DNA from: Mugil cephalus
Taxonomy: Eukaryota; Chordata; Actinopteri; Mugiliformes; Mugilidae
DNA length: 64,000 nucleotides
NCBI RefSeq assembly: GCF_022458985.1
Contig: NC_061771.1
Coordinates: 25,970,001 to 26,034,000 of the forward strand
Direction of reading: 5' to 3'
Part shown: piece by piece, positions 36,531 through 48,890 of the stretch
Numbering within the stretch: position 1 is the first letter of the stretch
How the letters are laid out: every line of letters begins with the position of its first letter
The notes under the pieces: generated by a model
What the model was told of the DNA's origin: nothing
Database searches by the model: none
The model's input: only the letters and a program-made list of their open reading frames with translations
Made by a program: the position numbers and the translations under genes

Positions 36531-37851
36531 AGTCTCAGCGTACACCATGATTTCCTCATGTGTTCACAATACTACATGCATCAGTTGTACACTGCTTGGT
36601 GCAGAGCTGCCATTCAGCATTAATGGCCCCAATAACTCTGATTTTGTGCTTGTGTGTCGATACTGCAAAAGGAAAAACTGCATTTCTGCGAGTTGCGTGC
36701 CTTCTAAATCTGGAGGGTGACTGACCGCATATGGAAGAAGACGGAGAACATACAAGAGCATTATGAAAAAGAGTGGACGAGTTTTAAGTTGCAGGGACTA
36801 GAAACGGGAGCGATCCCACGTTTCGCAAAAACTGAATGCGATCACACCTGTCAGTCAAGCAAATCATACAAATCATAAATTTGCAAAAACAAGAAGTGAT
36901 CATCTTAAAAAAAAATAAATGTATAAGAGAGGGAGCGAGAAACAAAGCGCTGCAGGTGAGTGGTTGTGGAAATGCAGCCCAGGCCGATGCGGTTTAACAC
37001 CGCGGCCGCCGACACTCCACTCACAGCCTCTGTGGTTGGCCGGCCATGAATGCCACAATGCTCGGTTCCCATGTGGTGTTCAGTGGGGATTTCATCCCGT
37101 GACTGGCCTGAAAAGCAAATGTGATTCTGAATAAAGCAAAAAAAAAAAAAGAAAAGGAAAGAAAAGAAAAGAAAAGCAAGCCCTAAATAATCAGCATTCC
37201 CACCATGAGGGAACTGATGAATGGACTCCATGTACCCTGGATGTATGGTTTATTATAATGGCAAAAGAATCGGTTGCCAAGGTGACCTGCAGATGTGCAT
37301 CTATTGTTAGGCAACCCATTGAGAAGGATCAGAAAAAATCAAAAAAAAAAAAAAATCAACTGTAACTATTCAAATAAGACAGTGTGACACCCATGAGATG
37401 CCCCTTCCCTTTTAATGACAGAGGTCATAAAATTCACTTTAAACAGATGGAAAGGAGCCGCACATGTCTCAGAGCAGAGCCCCTGTTCAGCATTAAAAGG
37501 CCCATTAACTGGCTTTCATAGTGTGACTGCGCAGCAGTGACAGTTGCATCTTTAAGGCGTCGAGGGACATGAAGTCTGCAGAGTGAGTGAGTGAGTGAGT
37601 GCACACACAGACAAGGACGAGATGGATGTATATGACAGCACAGCGACTGATATTGATCATAAATATTCCACGAGTATTTCATCCTGGCTGTTTACCTCGG
37701 TTCTCCCAAACCTCTACGCCAGATGTGCTCTGGGGGGGAGGAGAGAGAGGAAAAGAATGCGAAGACAAAAAAAGAAGGATTTGGAGTTGTTTGACAAAAC
37801 AGTTTAGAAATGTTCTCTCTCTCTCTGACTTCTCTCTGTGTGGCACTTCCT
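36531..37851. other. Intergenic, A-rich tract at about 37137-37176
   Basis: Contains an A/GAAAA tract and a short (GTGA)n near 37584-37600. No supported gene. Confidence 0.45.
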
Positions 37852-37945
37852 AATATTGTGTAGGTCTCCCTTGTGCCTCCAAAACAGTTGTGACTCATCA
37901 GAGAATGGACTTCACCGGTCATAATGTTGTGCCGTATGGTTGTAT
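37852..37945 (-). mobile_element. Tc1-like relic (family B) end fragment
   Basis: TAATATTGTGTAGGTCTCCC then ACAGTTGTGACTCATCAGAG is the reverse complement of the 3' module seen at 386-505. A terminal-repeat-like GGTCATAATGTTGTGCC stands at its right side. Confidence 0.65.
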
Positions 37946-40195
37946 ATGGCAATGCACAGCAGGCAGTAGGGACCCCCTACCTACTATATGTGTTCTATTA
38001 ATTAAATGTGATTAGATATGATTCAATATGAATAAATATGTCAAAATAAATGAAACCGTAATTGTGGTGCTAATACTGGGCCATTTATGCTACAATATTT
38101 GCTCATCATCACAGTAAAATGTGGTTACGAATAAAACAAAATGCGTAATATCTTCAGAATTTTGATAAACATTTTTGGTCGGCCCTACATGCTAACATCG
38201 TAGCAGTGAAAAACGAGCAACACGTTGGTTTCTAAGCGCTGACTCTCATCAGCATCGCTCTCTTCATCCCCCAAATCTTTGGTTTCGCCTTCGTAAGTTT
38301 AGTTCACGTTTCGCCGTCAGACAAGATCGCGGCGCCCTTTAAAGGGACTGAGACAAATCACCGCGCCCGTCTGTGGCAGCGATTTCACGCCACTTGAGTT
38401 CGGAGTCATTGCTCTCACCTGCCAAGCCGACCAAATTAAAAAGGTGGCCAGATAAAAAAAAAGAGGTCTGAACAGGCAACGTCCCACCTCTAAAGCGCTG
38501 GTTCGGTTCTTAATTTCGAGTATGCTAATTAAAGCACTCAGCAATTAGGGTGAATCGTATACATATTTATGAGATTACACACCTGAAAAATAATCAGGAT
38601 TTATCTTGATTAGCATCTAATGATGATGGTGACTGCTGGCTCGCTGTTCATGATGCTACTTACACAGACACAGTTCCTCCATGTACCTACTATAACTACA
38701 GTATGTAGGGTTGTTTTTTGACGTGACCAAGTAATATACAGTAAAATAGTATTTGTGATATTTAAATCTAGAGTGTGGGACATGTACAGTAAATGAATGC
38801 CCATTATATTCAAGCCCTTAACAGAGAAGTTCTCAGAATACTGATGGTTTATCATTTCCTGGTAAATCTCTTGGCTAAGGCCATCGCTTTTCTTCTTACA
38901 TTACGTCTTCTATATTACGGCACATTAAAGTTCTTGGATATAGTTCAATTACAGATATTAACAATAATTTTTCGAGTGAGAAATAAAAGCCTCCCTGGTG
39001 GTTTTTGACGTTTTTGTGTTTGTTTGTTTGTTTTTTCAAATTAAGAGAGGGAAGAGATAATTTACATTAATTTCATTTTAAATTTTGAATTAAAAGCAAC
39101 AGCCAGTGTGAAATACAGACGTGTTTCAGTTTTCTGTGTGAAATTATGGACTGGACTGTGTGATAAACTGAAGTTATGTTGTTCTATATCAATTTTCAAC
39201 AAAGCCCTGAAATGTAAGATGATGCAAGATTATAAAGAAAGGAGATAGAGTAGCTCGAGGTGACTTAACTTGGATGTTGTTGCACTCTATTGTGTTTGTT
39301 GCCGTTTTTTTTATTTGAATAGTTTATTTAGCTTTGTTATTTATCTGTAGCTATTGCCTTCTGCCTAAAGCCTTTTTGGTCAATGACTGAGATGTAATGC
39401 TGTGTATTAAATCATGGAAAGTGAAAATAATGACTAAGAAAAGAAAAGAAGAAAACATAAGAAAAGGAAAAGATGGTTATGAGAGATAAATGGAGACAGA
39501 GAAACGAGGGTTACAGAAGTAACCTGGGTTCTGTGAATTCACTGTCTCTGCTAGCAACGATGAAGTGACTGGAAAGTGAAACAGAGCAAAGATTATAGAC
39601 TTAAAAAGGAGGCGATCGATAGAGAGGACAAACACAGATTACCATCGGTATAACCTTTCGTTGTTGCAGTGTGCTGAAGAAGAGAAGGCAGAACTGATTG
39701 ACTCCTCGTTGTCAGTACAAGAGACAAATGAACACATTGTAGGTTTAAGGCGAAACACAGCTTCATTAACACCTCTTCTATCAAACTAGTTTTAAAAAAG
39801 TGGTCAAAATGCACATTTAGGTGTTTATTTCACACTTTGTCTATGTTACACCTCTAATTTACTCCTAAATTTGCTAAAAGTTAGCTTTCTAAGCCAGGTC
39901 GTAGCTCTGTGAGCCTTGACTCTACCTCAGGTTACCAAGCACTGTTGTGAAGCTCTTTCTTTCCTACAGAAGTCTGTTGGGTCCAAATGTGGTCATATCA
40001 TTTATATTGGCAACCAATCGTGAAAGTAGAGGCCATAAAGGCCATTCTTTAGCTAACCTCGAACTCTCATTGGATTCGTCCACAAGCGTCCCGTGGCCAG
40101 TCTGTGTTTATCTGTGAGGGACATTTAAAAAATGGCATGAAGTCTTATCTATAAAGAATAGTGCAGCACAAATTAGCAAGAAAAGTCAAAGAAAA
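37946..40195. other. Intergenic, no gene recognised
   Basis: AT-rich sequence without a supported gene. A string ACGAGGGTTACAGAAGTAAC near 39504 resembles a dispersed teleost repeat, but too little is left to classify. Confidence 0.4.
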
Positions 40196-40411
40196 GAGAC
40201 CCTGTTCACCCCCATAGGACTCACTTGCATGGGTTTCATGGTTCTCCCAGCCGAACGTGGCACTCTGACTCCCTCTTCTGGCAGACATGAAGACCTCTGC
40301 AAGTTGAGATGCATCCTCTGCTGTCTTGGTGTCATGCTCTTTGATCCAGACCTCCAGCTCCGGATGGACCATCCTCAGAAACTGTTCCAGGACAATAGTT
40401 CTGTAACGTAA
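40196..40411 (-). pseudogene. Gag fragment with SCAN-like domain (Ty3/gypsy, Gmr1-like)
   Basis: A minus-strand frame of about 72 residues contains Leu-Glu-Gln-Phe-Leu-Arg-Met-Val, followed by Pro-Glu-Leu-Glu-Val-Trp-Ile-Lys-Glu-His and Ala-Glu-Val-Phe-Met-Ser-Ala-Arg-Arg. This is the conserved core of SCAN domains, which in fish occur in the Gag of Gmr1-like gypsy retrotransposons. The flanking parts of the 127-codon frame do not look like the rest of a Gag, and no protease, reverse transcriptase or LTRs lie nearby. It is an isolated, truncated fragment. Confidence 0.7.
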
Positions 40412-42205
40412 CGAGCGTAACTTTTCCTCTCCTTTCACAGGCGGAGCCGAGTGCGCACTCCTGCACGCGCCCGACGGCACGTAATCAGCCGTGGTCACGA
40501 GGTTCCCTAAAAGCTCATAAATATTCAATAAATATTAATATATGAAATGAAGTTAAATATCTGTAAAGATGTGCAAATAAGCAATGTGCAAAATGTATTG
40601 TGTAAACCATGGTGAATAAAGTGCCATTGTGCTATCAAGTGCAATGTGCGATTATTACTATCACTTGTGCAAAGTTGTGCAAATAAATACCGTTACCACA
40701 TGTGCAATATAAACAGGTAACGAAATGTGCTTCGTTACCAAAAGATACATGAAGGAGAGGGAGAGGGGAAGTCGGACTCATCTGAGTTCGTCCGTCCGTA
40801 AATTGTCTTTGGTAAAAGGAGACGACCAGCGATGGATCATCGTTCATGTTTCACATTTGAATGAACTCACTGAAAATTTAATCTGATATTTTGAAACTAC
40901 ATACGTTAATGCGATTATATGATGTGTGAAAGATTTGAGTAGATTCGGTTTTGGTACATAGTGGTTTCCTAAACTCAGACTCAAAATGAGTTTTTCTGCT
41001 ACTCTGAGCCAGAAATCTCCACTTCAGCTGCACTTACACATATCAAACTTTTCAGATTATTTTTAATTAATTAATTAGTTAATTACCCTATTCACCTGTA
41101 GTGTCTCACCTTAAGAAATACTCACTAACATGCTCTGACAAATTGAATACACTTTCCTTCCAGTAAGTAGACATTATTACTTGTCAAATTATTGCAGTGA
41201 AACCCATGGAACTTAAAAAACAGACAGTAAAAATGATTTTAAATCACGACTTGTTATGTTTCTCTGAAATTGTGAAAAGTCAACACCTACGATGACCTTA
41301 ATAGATTGTGAACAACAGACTAAACACATACAGCATCAAAAAACAGCCAATACAAAGTGGTTCCCTGCAGTCTGCTGCCATCATGTGGCAGCACTTAAAG
41401 ACTCAACCCTTCAATCAGACATTCACGCACCACGGGGACCACAGGTGTGAACATCTGCACTTCACAGCTTTACAGCTGGTGGTGGCTAAATGTTGCTAAA
41501 TGAAACTGCTAAATTTTTTCACAGTGTAAGATTCTAGTGGAATGAACGACAGAGTCATGACTAAAAACTGGTGTTTGCAATAAGAAACCAATAAGGAGAA
41601 AGTATTCAGTAAATTCATTGTTGCATAAAACAGAATTAGCCTCATTCTGTCCGGCCTAGTGTAAACACGGGCGCTACAACCTCACAGGTAGATGCTGTTT
41701 AAGACAGACAGAAGGACAAACAGCAGCGTAAAACCACAGATGACACATTATCCTGCTGAAGAAATCTTTAATGTGAAAGTCATCACCAAGTAAACCATGT
41801 TTGTTGACAGGAACTGAACTTCCTGTTGACGCGATAGACGTGCTTTCAGTGCCTGCGCTGATTACCTTTGTGCAGTTAATCATCAGTTTAATGTGCTGGA
41901 ATCTAAACTGCACTCTCTGGAAATCTATTACTAGATTGGTTTTTTGATGTTTCATTGCTTTTTGATTCAATGGGAAAAAGTCCCGTGATGGTCGGATTCC
42001 TACGAATTTGCAGCGTTATGAGCGTTGGCTCAGCGTTCATCATGTCAGCCCTCGCTTTGTTTATTGTTATGTTACTATGTCGCTAGCGTAGCAACCTAGC
42101 ACACAGCCTGACATAAGCAGTTGACCCTGTACTGTGCTACTGTACAGGTCCACTGATGTGTTGTCATCATGACATGTCACTGTGGGGGATAACAAACCGT
42201 AATTA
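40412..42205. other. Intergenic, GTGCAA-rich degenerate repeat at about 40570-40735
   Basis: Many GTGCAAAT/GTGCAATG units occur between 40570 and 40735, resembling the degenerate tandem found near the 3' ends of some teleost LINEs. No gene is supported in the rest. Confidence 0.45.
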
Positions 42206-42409
42206 CAGTGGGGGAAATAAGTATTTGATCCCCTGCTGAATTTGTAATTTTGCCCACTTCCATAGAAATGATCAGACTCTGGTTTTTATGGTTGTTTACT
42301 GGTTATGGGTATAGACAGAATATCAATCGAAAATGCATAAAAAACACACAATCTAAAAGTTATAAATTGTTATGTATTTTATTAAGGGAAATAAGTATTT
42401 GATCCCCAA
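42206..42409 (+). repeat. Left terminal inverted repeat of the Tc1-like element
   Basis: 204 bp starting CAGTGGGGGAAATAAG, with an outer and an inner direct repeat. Pairs with 43608-43811. Confidence 0.97.
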
Positions 42410-42514
42410 CAATTCACTTAGAATTCAGGCTCCTACAGATTGGCTGGTGCGCATGTGGCACACAGCTGTGCTCAGTCAACTAATTACCAATACTCCTGAT
42501 CTTAACTCGTCATG

Positions 42515-43595
<1,081 letters not shown>

Positions 43596-43607
43596 CTTGT
43601 GTTGTGC

Positions 43608-43811
43608 TTGGGGATCAAATACTTATTTCCCTTAATAAAATACATAACAATTTATAACTTTTAGATTGTGTGTTTTTTATGCATTTTCGACTGATATTCT
43701 GTCTATACCCATAACCAGTAAACAACCATAAAAACCAGAGTCTGATCATTTCTATGGAAGTGGGCAAACTTACAAATTCAGCAGGGGATCAAATACTTAT
43801 TTCCCCCACTG
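43608..43811 (-). repeat. Right terminal inverted repeat of the Tc1-like element
   Basis: 204 bp, reverse complement of the left repeat with two substitutions. Confidence 0.97.
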
Positions 43812-43813
43812 TA

Positions 43814-44286
43814 TATCTAATACTACATATCTAAATATACAGACATAGATTTAGAAGTATTTGACCCCGAGTCACTTCTTCCACAATGATGCACTCCCTT
43901 TTTTTTCTGCCCCGTCTGCTCCTTGAACCAACGTTTTGCAACCACAACTTACAGTCTTGTGGCACAACAGTGTGAGTGTTATTAATGACTAATGATGGTT
44001 GACTGAGTGATCCCTTTGTTACACGTAAAACATATAAAAAAAGGTTGATATTGTCGACAGAAGGCAGAAAAAAAGGGAAATATACGTACGATTTATAGAA
44101 GAAGAGACACTTCTCACATCAGTCTGTGATTGATTGGGATTTAGTGACTTATTCCAAACATGCAAATGATACATATATGTGAGCATATAAACAGAAATGA
44201 TCATACAAAAAATGGACAATATTACAAATTAAATTTAAAAAAAATTTAAAAAGCAGCAATAACTTTCCCCTTCTCCATAAACAATT
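43814..44286. other. Intergenic, no gene recognised
   Basis: AT-rich flank of the transposon with no feature seen. Confidence 0.45.
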
Positions 44287-44300
44287 AATTATTATTATTA

Positions 44301-44335
<35 letters not shown>
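44287..44335. repeat. (TTA)n microsatellite
   Basis: About 16 units with one interruption (TCA). Confidence 0.95.
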
Positions 44336-44790
44336 GGTTTAGTGAATTGGGACAGTGCACATTAATCAACATTTATGTGATAGTCATCAGTGTAAATGTG
44401 CCGGACTTTGCACAAATGCTAATTTTCAGCCGTCGTCCCGAGGCAGCTACACAACACAGACAGAGAAGACTTTAAAACGACAATCATACAATAGACAATT
44501 ACAGAACCAGACACAGACAATGTCAAAACAAACCAAAAAGGATAGACAGATAGACAACATGAAACAGACAATATTAGGACAAAACATTTGACCCACAATT
44601 ATTAAAAAAATAAATAAAAATAAAAATCATTGATGGACCAAGAGCCAAAGACTGTGCATTAGATTAAAGAAAACTATCCAGGCTATGTGTGTACATGTCT
44701 GATTTATTTTATTTTTTATTTTTTTAAAGTGAGCAGTTGTTAGTAACTTGTTCCAGGAGTGTGTTCCTCCTACAGATATGACAGTTTGGG
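44336..44790 (+). mobile_element. Dispersed repeat fragment, class uncertain
   Basis: GAATTGGGACAGTGCACATT, TGTAAATGTGCCGGACTT and GCTAATTTTCAGCCGTCG form a word order that I recall as a dispersed repeat in several fish genomes. The (TTA)n beside it fits a retroelement tail. Class and limits are uncertain. Confidence 0.35.
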
Positions 44791-44857
44791 AGATTTTAGT
44801 TCTACGCCTCTGTACATTTCAGTCACCTCTGTTTTATTTATTTTTTGACTGGTGCCA

Positions 44858-44968
44858 TCAGTGAGTGTCATTGCTATGGAGTCGGGGGCGTCTGGTCTGG
44901 TCTAGGTGGGTGTTACATGTCTAAGTAACATCACACAAATAGCAGGTCCAACGTTGCGGCTGATCGCT
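44858..44968 (-). mobile_element. Tc1-like relic (family B) fragment
   Basis: GTGTCATTGCTATGGAGTCG, GGTCTGGTCTAGGTGGGTG and ACATGTCTAAGTAACATC are the reverse complement of family B modules. The segment ends in GTTGCGGCTGATCG, a piece of the terminal repeat. Confidence 0.7.
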
Positions 44969-46420
44969 GTAGCTCCACTGTCTCTTCCCATTTACGTTCC
45001 ATCCGTTCCTGCCTGTCTTGTTGACATCCTGTCTCCTTCTGTCCTTCTCGTGGCAGGATCACGACTGTTTGTTCAAGCTCAAAAGACTAACAGGTTTTTT
45101 TTGTTGTTGTTTTTTTTTTTTTAAATCCCACTATGAGCTTTAGTTTAAGAAGCGACACCGTGGCGACATCAGAGGATGGAGAGATTAATGTAGAGAAGCC
45201 AGTAGAAGAAGAAGACAACGTGCACCTTAAAGTACTGCAGGTGAAACTGGTTTAAAGAAATTGAAAATGCTTCTTTAATGAGAAACTGATACGACAGGAA
45301 ATTAAGAAATAAATTTCCATACACATCCGTCCATACACATGTGAGACAGTAGAGGGCGCTGTTATGGTAGTCATTAAAGTTCCCTGTTGGTGGAATAGTA
45401 TAAAGGCAACTCTGATCTCCAATGAGGAGAGGACCACACACACAGACACGTAAGAAACTCTGCCTGCTCCTCTTCTTCCACCAACCCCAGCTCCTCGGCA
45501 GGTGATCAACATCTCCGCCCGTGTGCGTTTTAGTGTATACACACAGATGACAGTCTGCTCTGCCATTTGAGCTGTTGTGTGCACAGACAGTGTGTGTCCG
45601 TGTGTCGTACGCTGGCTACTCCTTGCTTGCAGAAGAAACACGTGTGTTTGCAGGAGCGTACAGATATATGTGTGCGTTCTTTTCTTTTTTTTTTTTGTCA
45701 GGACCAGTTTTGTTTTTGGGATGGTCCACACCCCTCTGATTCCACAAAACCCTAAGAGATACAGAGTTTTTTAAGCACTTGAAATCTTTTTTTTTTTATA
45801 TATACTTTATGATAATTAAACTTTGGATAACTGTGTAATCATTTATCAGTATTACTTAAGACCTCCTACCAACTAATTTAGGCAAAAAAAATGAAAATTT
45901 CCATCCAAAAAAAAAGTGATTTTTGATCATCCTGTAAAGGCAAATGACATTTAGTTAATGGACTGATTTTTCGCAAGACTTCCGTCTTGTGTTGCCGAGC
46001 TGCTGTGTAGACATCAGAAATGAAGACAGACTTGTTGGTTTGGGCATGCACAGACACACAAACAGATGGACGTTTTAATTGTGTTGTGTTCTGTCGTTTG
46101 CTGGTTTCGCTCTGTATCAACGGTGTGCACGTACTTTCAATTTCTTAATCAAAACCTGTGACAGTGACGTTACTGAGGGAAACAATCCGTCCTGTGTGGT
46201 GGCGGAGTGTGACTCGGGATAAACCAATTTACTCAAGTAACACGCAATTTAAAACAGTGTCTCTATTTTGGTCTGTGTGTTGCGTTTAAGAAGTGCATCT
46301 GTGCTGCTTGTTACTGCTCGTTTTAAGGTGCACACGCATACGAACAGTTTAGAAAGTGCGACGCCACAATGTTGGACTGAGCACAACTTTAAAATGACTG
46401 TAAAATCCTGCTTTAACGTC
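44969..46420. other. Intergenic, no gene recognised
   Basis: T tracts near 45109-45122 and 45788-45799. The 159-codon minus-strand frame 45731-45252 is low-complexity and not supported. Confidence 0.45.
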
Positions 46421-46680
46421 AATACACCAGTCGGCCACAACATTAAAACCAGTGACAAGAGAAGTAAATAACATTGACCATCTTTTGCCAATTCAGTGTT
46501 CTGCTGGGAAACGTCTGGACCTGGCATTAATTCGTGTGGATGTTACTTAGACATATAGCACCTACCTAGAACCTAGAATAGACCAGGTCCCCCCACCACA
46601 ATTACAATGGCACTCTTTATTGGTACTGACCTGGCCTCCAGATTCACCCCACTCCCCACTAATAACATTCTGTGTTGTTA
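46421..46680 (+). mobile_element. Tc1-like relic (family B), internally deleted
   Basis: Starts with the terminal repeat (CACCAGTCGGCCACAACATT), continues AAATAACATTGACCATC and then CAGTGTTCTGCTGGGAAACG. This is the same deletion junction as at 19787. Further family B modules follow up to ACCTGGCCTCCAGATTC and GAATGTTATT-type sequence, where the tRNA duplication begins. Confidence 0.8.
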
Positions 46681-46720
46681 GGGTGCACCCACTGGATTAC
46701 AGGAGATTGTGTTTCCAATC

Positions 46721-46727
46721 AAAAAAA
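46721..46727 (-). terminator. Pol III T-run terminator
   Basis: AAAAAAA on the + strand is TTTTTTT on the transcribed side, 15 nt beyond the tRNA-Pro gene. Confidence 0.85.
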
Positions 46728-46742
46728 GGGTCATAGTGACAA

Positions 46743-46814
46743 GGGCTCGTCCGGGATTTGAACCCGGGACCTCTCGCACCCAAAGCGAGAATCATACCCC
46801 TAGACCAACGAGCC
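46743..46814 (-). tRNA. tRNA-Pro (anticodon TGG)
   Basis: A 72-nt cloverleaf on the minus strand. The acceptor is GGCTCGT/ACGAGCC with discriminator C. The anticodon stem CTCGC/GCGAG is fully paired around loop TTTGGGT (anticodon TGG), and the T arm is CCGGGTTCAAATCCCGG. It is a one-base variant of the gene at 34964. There is no intron. A seven-T terminator follows. Confidence 0.97.
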
Positions 46815-46878
46815 CATGGAAACATGCAAAACTCCACAGGACAGTCTCAGACACAGAGACCTGTCTTATATCAATCCC

Positions 46879-46961
<83 letters not shown>
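46879..46961. repeat. (ATCT)n microsatellite
   Basis: About 20 uninterrupted tetranucleotide units. The Tyr-Leu-Ser-Ile frames over it are artefacts. Confidence 0.97.
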
Positions 46962-47280
46962 ACATGTGTCAGTGGGTAAGAGGTGGGGCACACCCTAGAC
47001 AGAGACAGACAACCACTCTCATTAATTCATTCATTTGTGTGCATAGTAATATAAGAGTTACCCACATGCTGAAAGGTGAAATCTAAAAGTAAAGGCTCAT
47101 GTTCTGGGTCATATATGTAATATGCGCCCTGACCCATACATACTGCATGTTTATATGAGCTTAAAACTCATCCATAAGTTCATAGTCAAAACTAAAGTGA
47201 GTACTAAAGAGTAAATGATGCAGATTTACACTCCAGTTCATCATGAACACAGGTTAAAATCAAATCCTGCATCAAATCCC
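46962..47280. other. Intergenic, nothing recognised
   Basis: No gene or repeat identified between the ATCT repeat and the next Tc1 relic. Confidence 0.45.
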
Positions 47281-47659
47281 CCTTCATGAGGGTCTTCTGA
47301 GGGTGTCCTGTGGTGTCTGGCAACAGGATGTTGTTAGTGGGGGGGATCTTTGTGTCCTATGAGTTGAGTGGAGGGGCCTCCCTCTGTGGATCATCCCACA
47401 GATACTTGATCAGTTTGGGATGTAGTGAATTTAGAGGCCAGGTCAACACCTTGTGTTGATCTTCATGTGGTTCCAAAACCGTTTTGTGTGTGTGTGTCTG
47501 TGTCATTTCTATGGAGTGGTGGTGCCTGGTCTGGTCCAGGTGGTCTGGCACACGGATGAATGCCGGGTCCAAACGTTTCACAGAAGAACACTGAATTGTC
47601 ACTAGATGGTCAATGTTATTTACTTCTCCTGTCAGTCATAATGTTATGCCCGATCGGTA
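47281..47659 (-). mobile_element. Tc1-like relic (family B), internally deleted
   Basis: The longest minus-orientation copy of the deleted subfamily. It contains CTGTGGTGTCTGGCAACAGG, GGATCATCCCACAGATACTT, GAGGCCAGGTCAACACC and CACTGAATTGTCAC. It ends with the terminal repeat (AGTCATAATGTTATGCCCGA). Its reverse complement has the same terminus-to-GTTCTTCTGTGAAACG junction as the other deleted copies. Confidence 0.8.
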
Positions 47660-48401
47660 CATCCATCCAAACATCCATGAGTAGATATAAAAAGTTAAAA
47701 CTGTGAATTGTACAGATTTATGTTCTAATAGTCAATGGAGATCAAAAGCGTTTCTGTGAAAAAAACCCGCTCTGGCACCAAGTCCAGTTCCAAAGAAATC
47801 TAAATCTCACATCGAAACCTGAGTGGCATGCATATCGACCAACATAAACCTTTCCGTGGCAGTTTTTAGTGTATTGTCTGAGCAAGTCTGTTTATGCAAC
47901 GTGAACAAGTTTAAAATAAAAGCGAAATTTCCGACTGCCTCGCCCGTTTCTGCAGAAACAACTCTTTACTGGGCAACTTGCGTTGCATTCAATGTCAAAT
48001 TGAACGCAGGTAATTTTGATTAATATTACATCACAGATCCTACCATGGATATTTATATTTGAAGCTGTTGTGTATCGGACTTGGGGAATGAATCCTAACG
48101 TGTGGATAAGAAATAATTACCGGCGTTGAGTGGAAACAAACAACAGACTGTTATTATCTGAGTGACGTCTCTGTTTTACTACTTTAGACGTGCCAACTTT
48201 ATTCTCTAGTACTGTTTATTCCGATGGTACTTGAAGGGAACACTGCGACCACACCTCCGTCCCTTGCCCTGTCAGGTGAGAAGAAGAAAACCAAGCCTTA
48301 CCTGTGTGGACTCACGTATAGGCGCTTCAGCGGAGACTGAGCTTCTCGGTGCCAGAGACTTCCTGAGCCGTCTAAGGGGGGGTTGAACCGCGGCCGCAGC
48401 C
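47660..48401 (+). promoter_or_regulatory. fam83f upstream region and probable 5' UTR
   Basis: The last 150 bp before the fam83f ATG becomes GC- and CpG-rich (48230-48400), as expected for a first exon or promoter. No clear TATA box stands at the usual distance. The ATG is in strong Kozak context (GCAGCCATGG). The transcription start was not determined. Confidence 0.45.
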
Positions 48402-48890
48402 ATGGCCGAATCCCAGCTCATGTGCATGGAGGACGGGCAAATCGGTGCCAAAGTCCCGGAGTCCAAGCCGGAGTTTTACTACAGCGAAGAGCAGCGCGCA
48501 GCCATCGAGGAGCTCGTGAAGAACGGAGACGGCGCCTTCAAGACGAGGCTCAAAGAAGATAACGTCAAAGACTTTTTAGCCGCCAGGGAGGTCAAACTGC
48601 TCCTGAACACGTTCAGAAAGTACGACCTGAAGGATGACAGCGACAGCAGCGGCGGCGACAAAGCGGCGGAGCCGGTGGCGAGCGCCGGCGCCGGCGTCGA
48701 GGCGGATTCGGGGGTCCATTCCACCTACTGGCCCCAGATGTCGGACACGGAGGTTCCGCCGCTGGACATCGGATGGCCCAACTCCGGGTTCAAGGGGGTG
48801 ACCCGGGTGGCCGTGCACACACACCCTCCCAAAGACAACGGACCTCACATCAAGGAGGTGGTGCGCCGGCTCATTCAGCAGGCCAGCAAG
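48402..48890 (+). CDS. fam83f: fam83f coding exon 1
   Basis: 163 codons from the ATG to Ala-Ser-Lys, phase 0, with donor GTGAGG at 48891. The exon is GC-rich. Tyr-Trp-Pro followed by Ser-Asp-Thr-Glu-Val-Pro-Pro-Leu-Asp is the family signature, and His-Pro-Pro-Lys-Asp is also shared with human FAM83F. The frame could read 12 more codons through the donor, but homology stops at the splice site. Confidence 0.95.

Larger units (their letters stand above)
46626..46865 (-). repeat. Inverted duplication, copy B (tRNA-Pro plus Tc1 fragment)
   Basis: Reverse-complement partner of 34913-35163. Shared landmarks are CTGGAGGCCAGGTCA, ATTAGTGGGGAGTGGGGTGA, the tRNA-Pro gene and GGTCTCTGTGTCTGAG. Spacers differ by scattered substitutions and small indels. 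Confidence 0.8.

Noticed and set aside
36600..37570. Weak resemblance between 36600-36730 and 37440-37570 (TTCAGCATTAA, GGCCC)
   Set aside because: Shared words are too short and spaced irregularly to claim a duplication without an alignment.
45252..45731. 159-codon minus-strand frame
   Set aside because: Starts in a Lys-rich A/T tract and has a low-complexity composition.
46709..47086. 125-codon frame with repeated Tyr-Leu-Ser-Ile
   Set aside because: It crosses the antisense of tRNA-Pro and the ATCT microsatellite.
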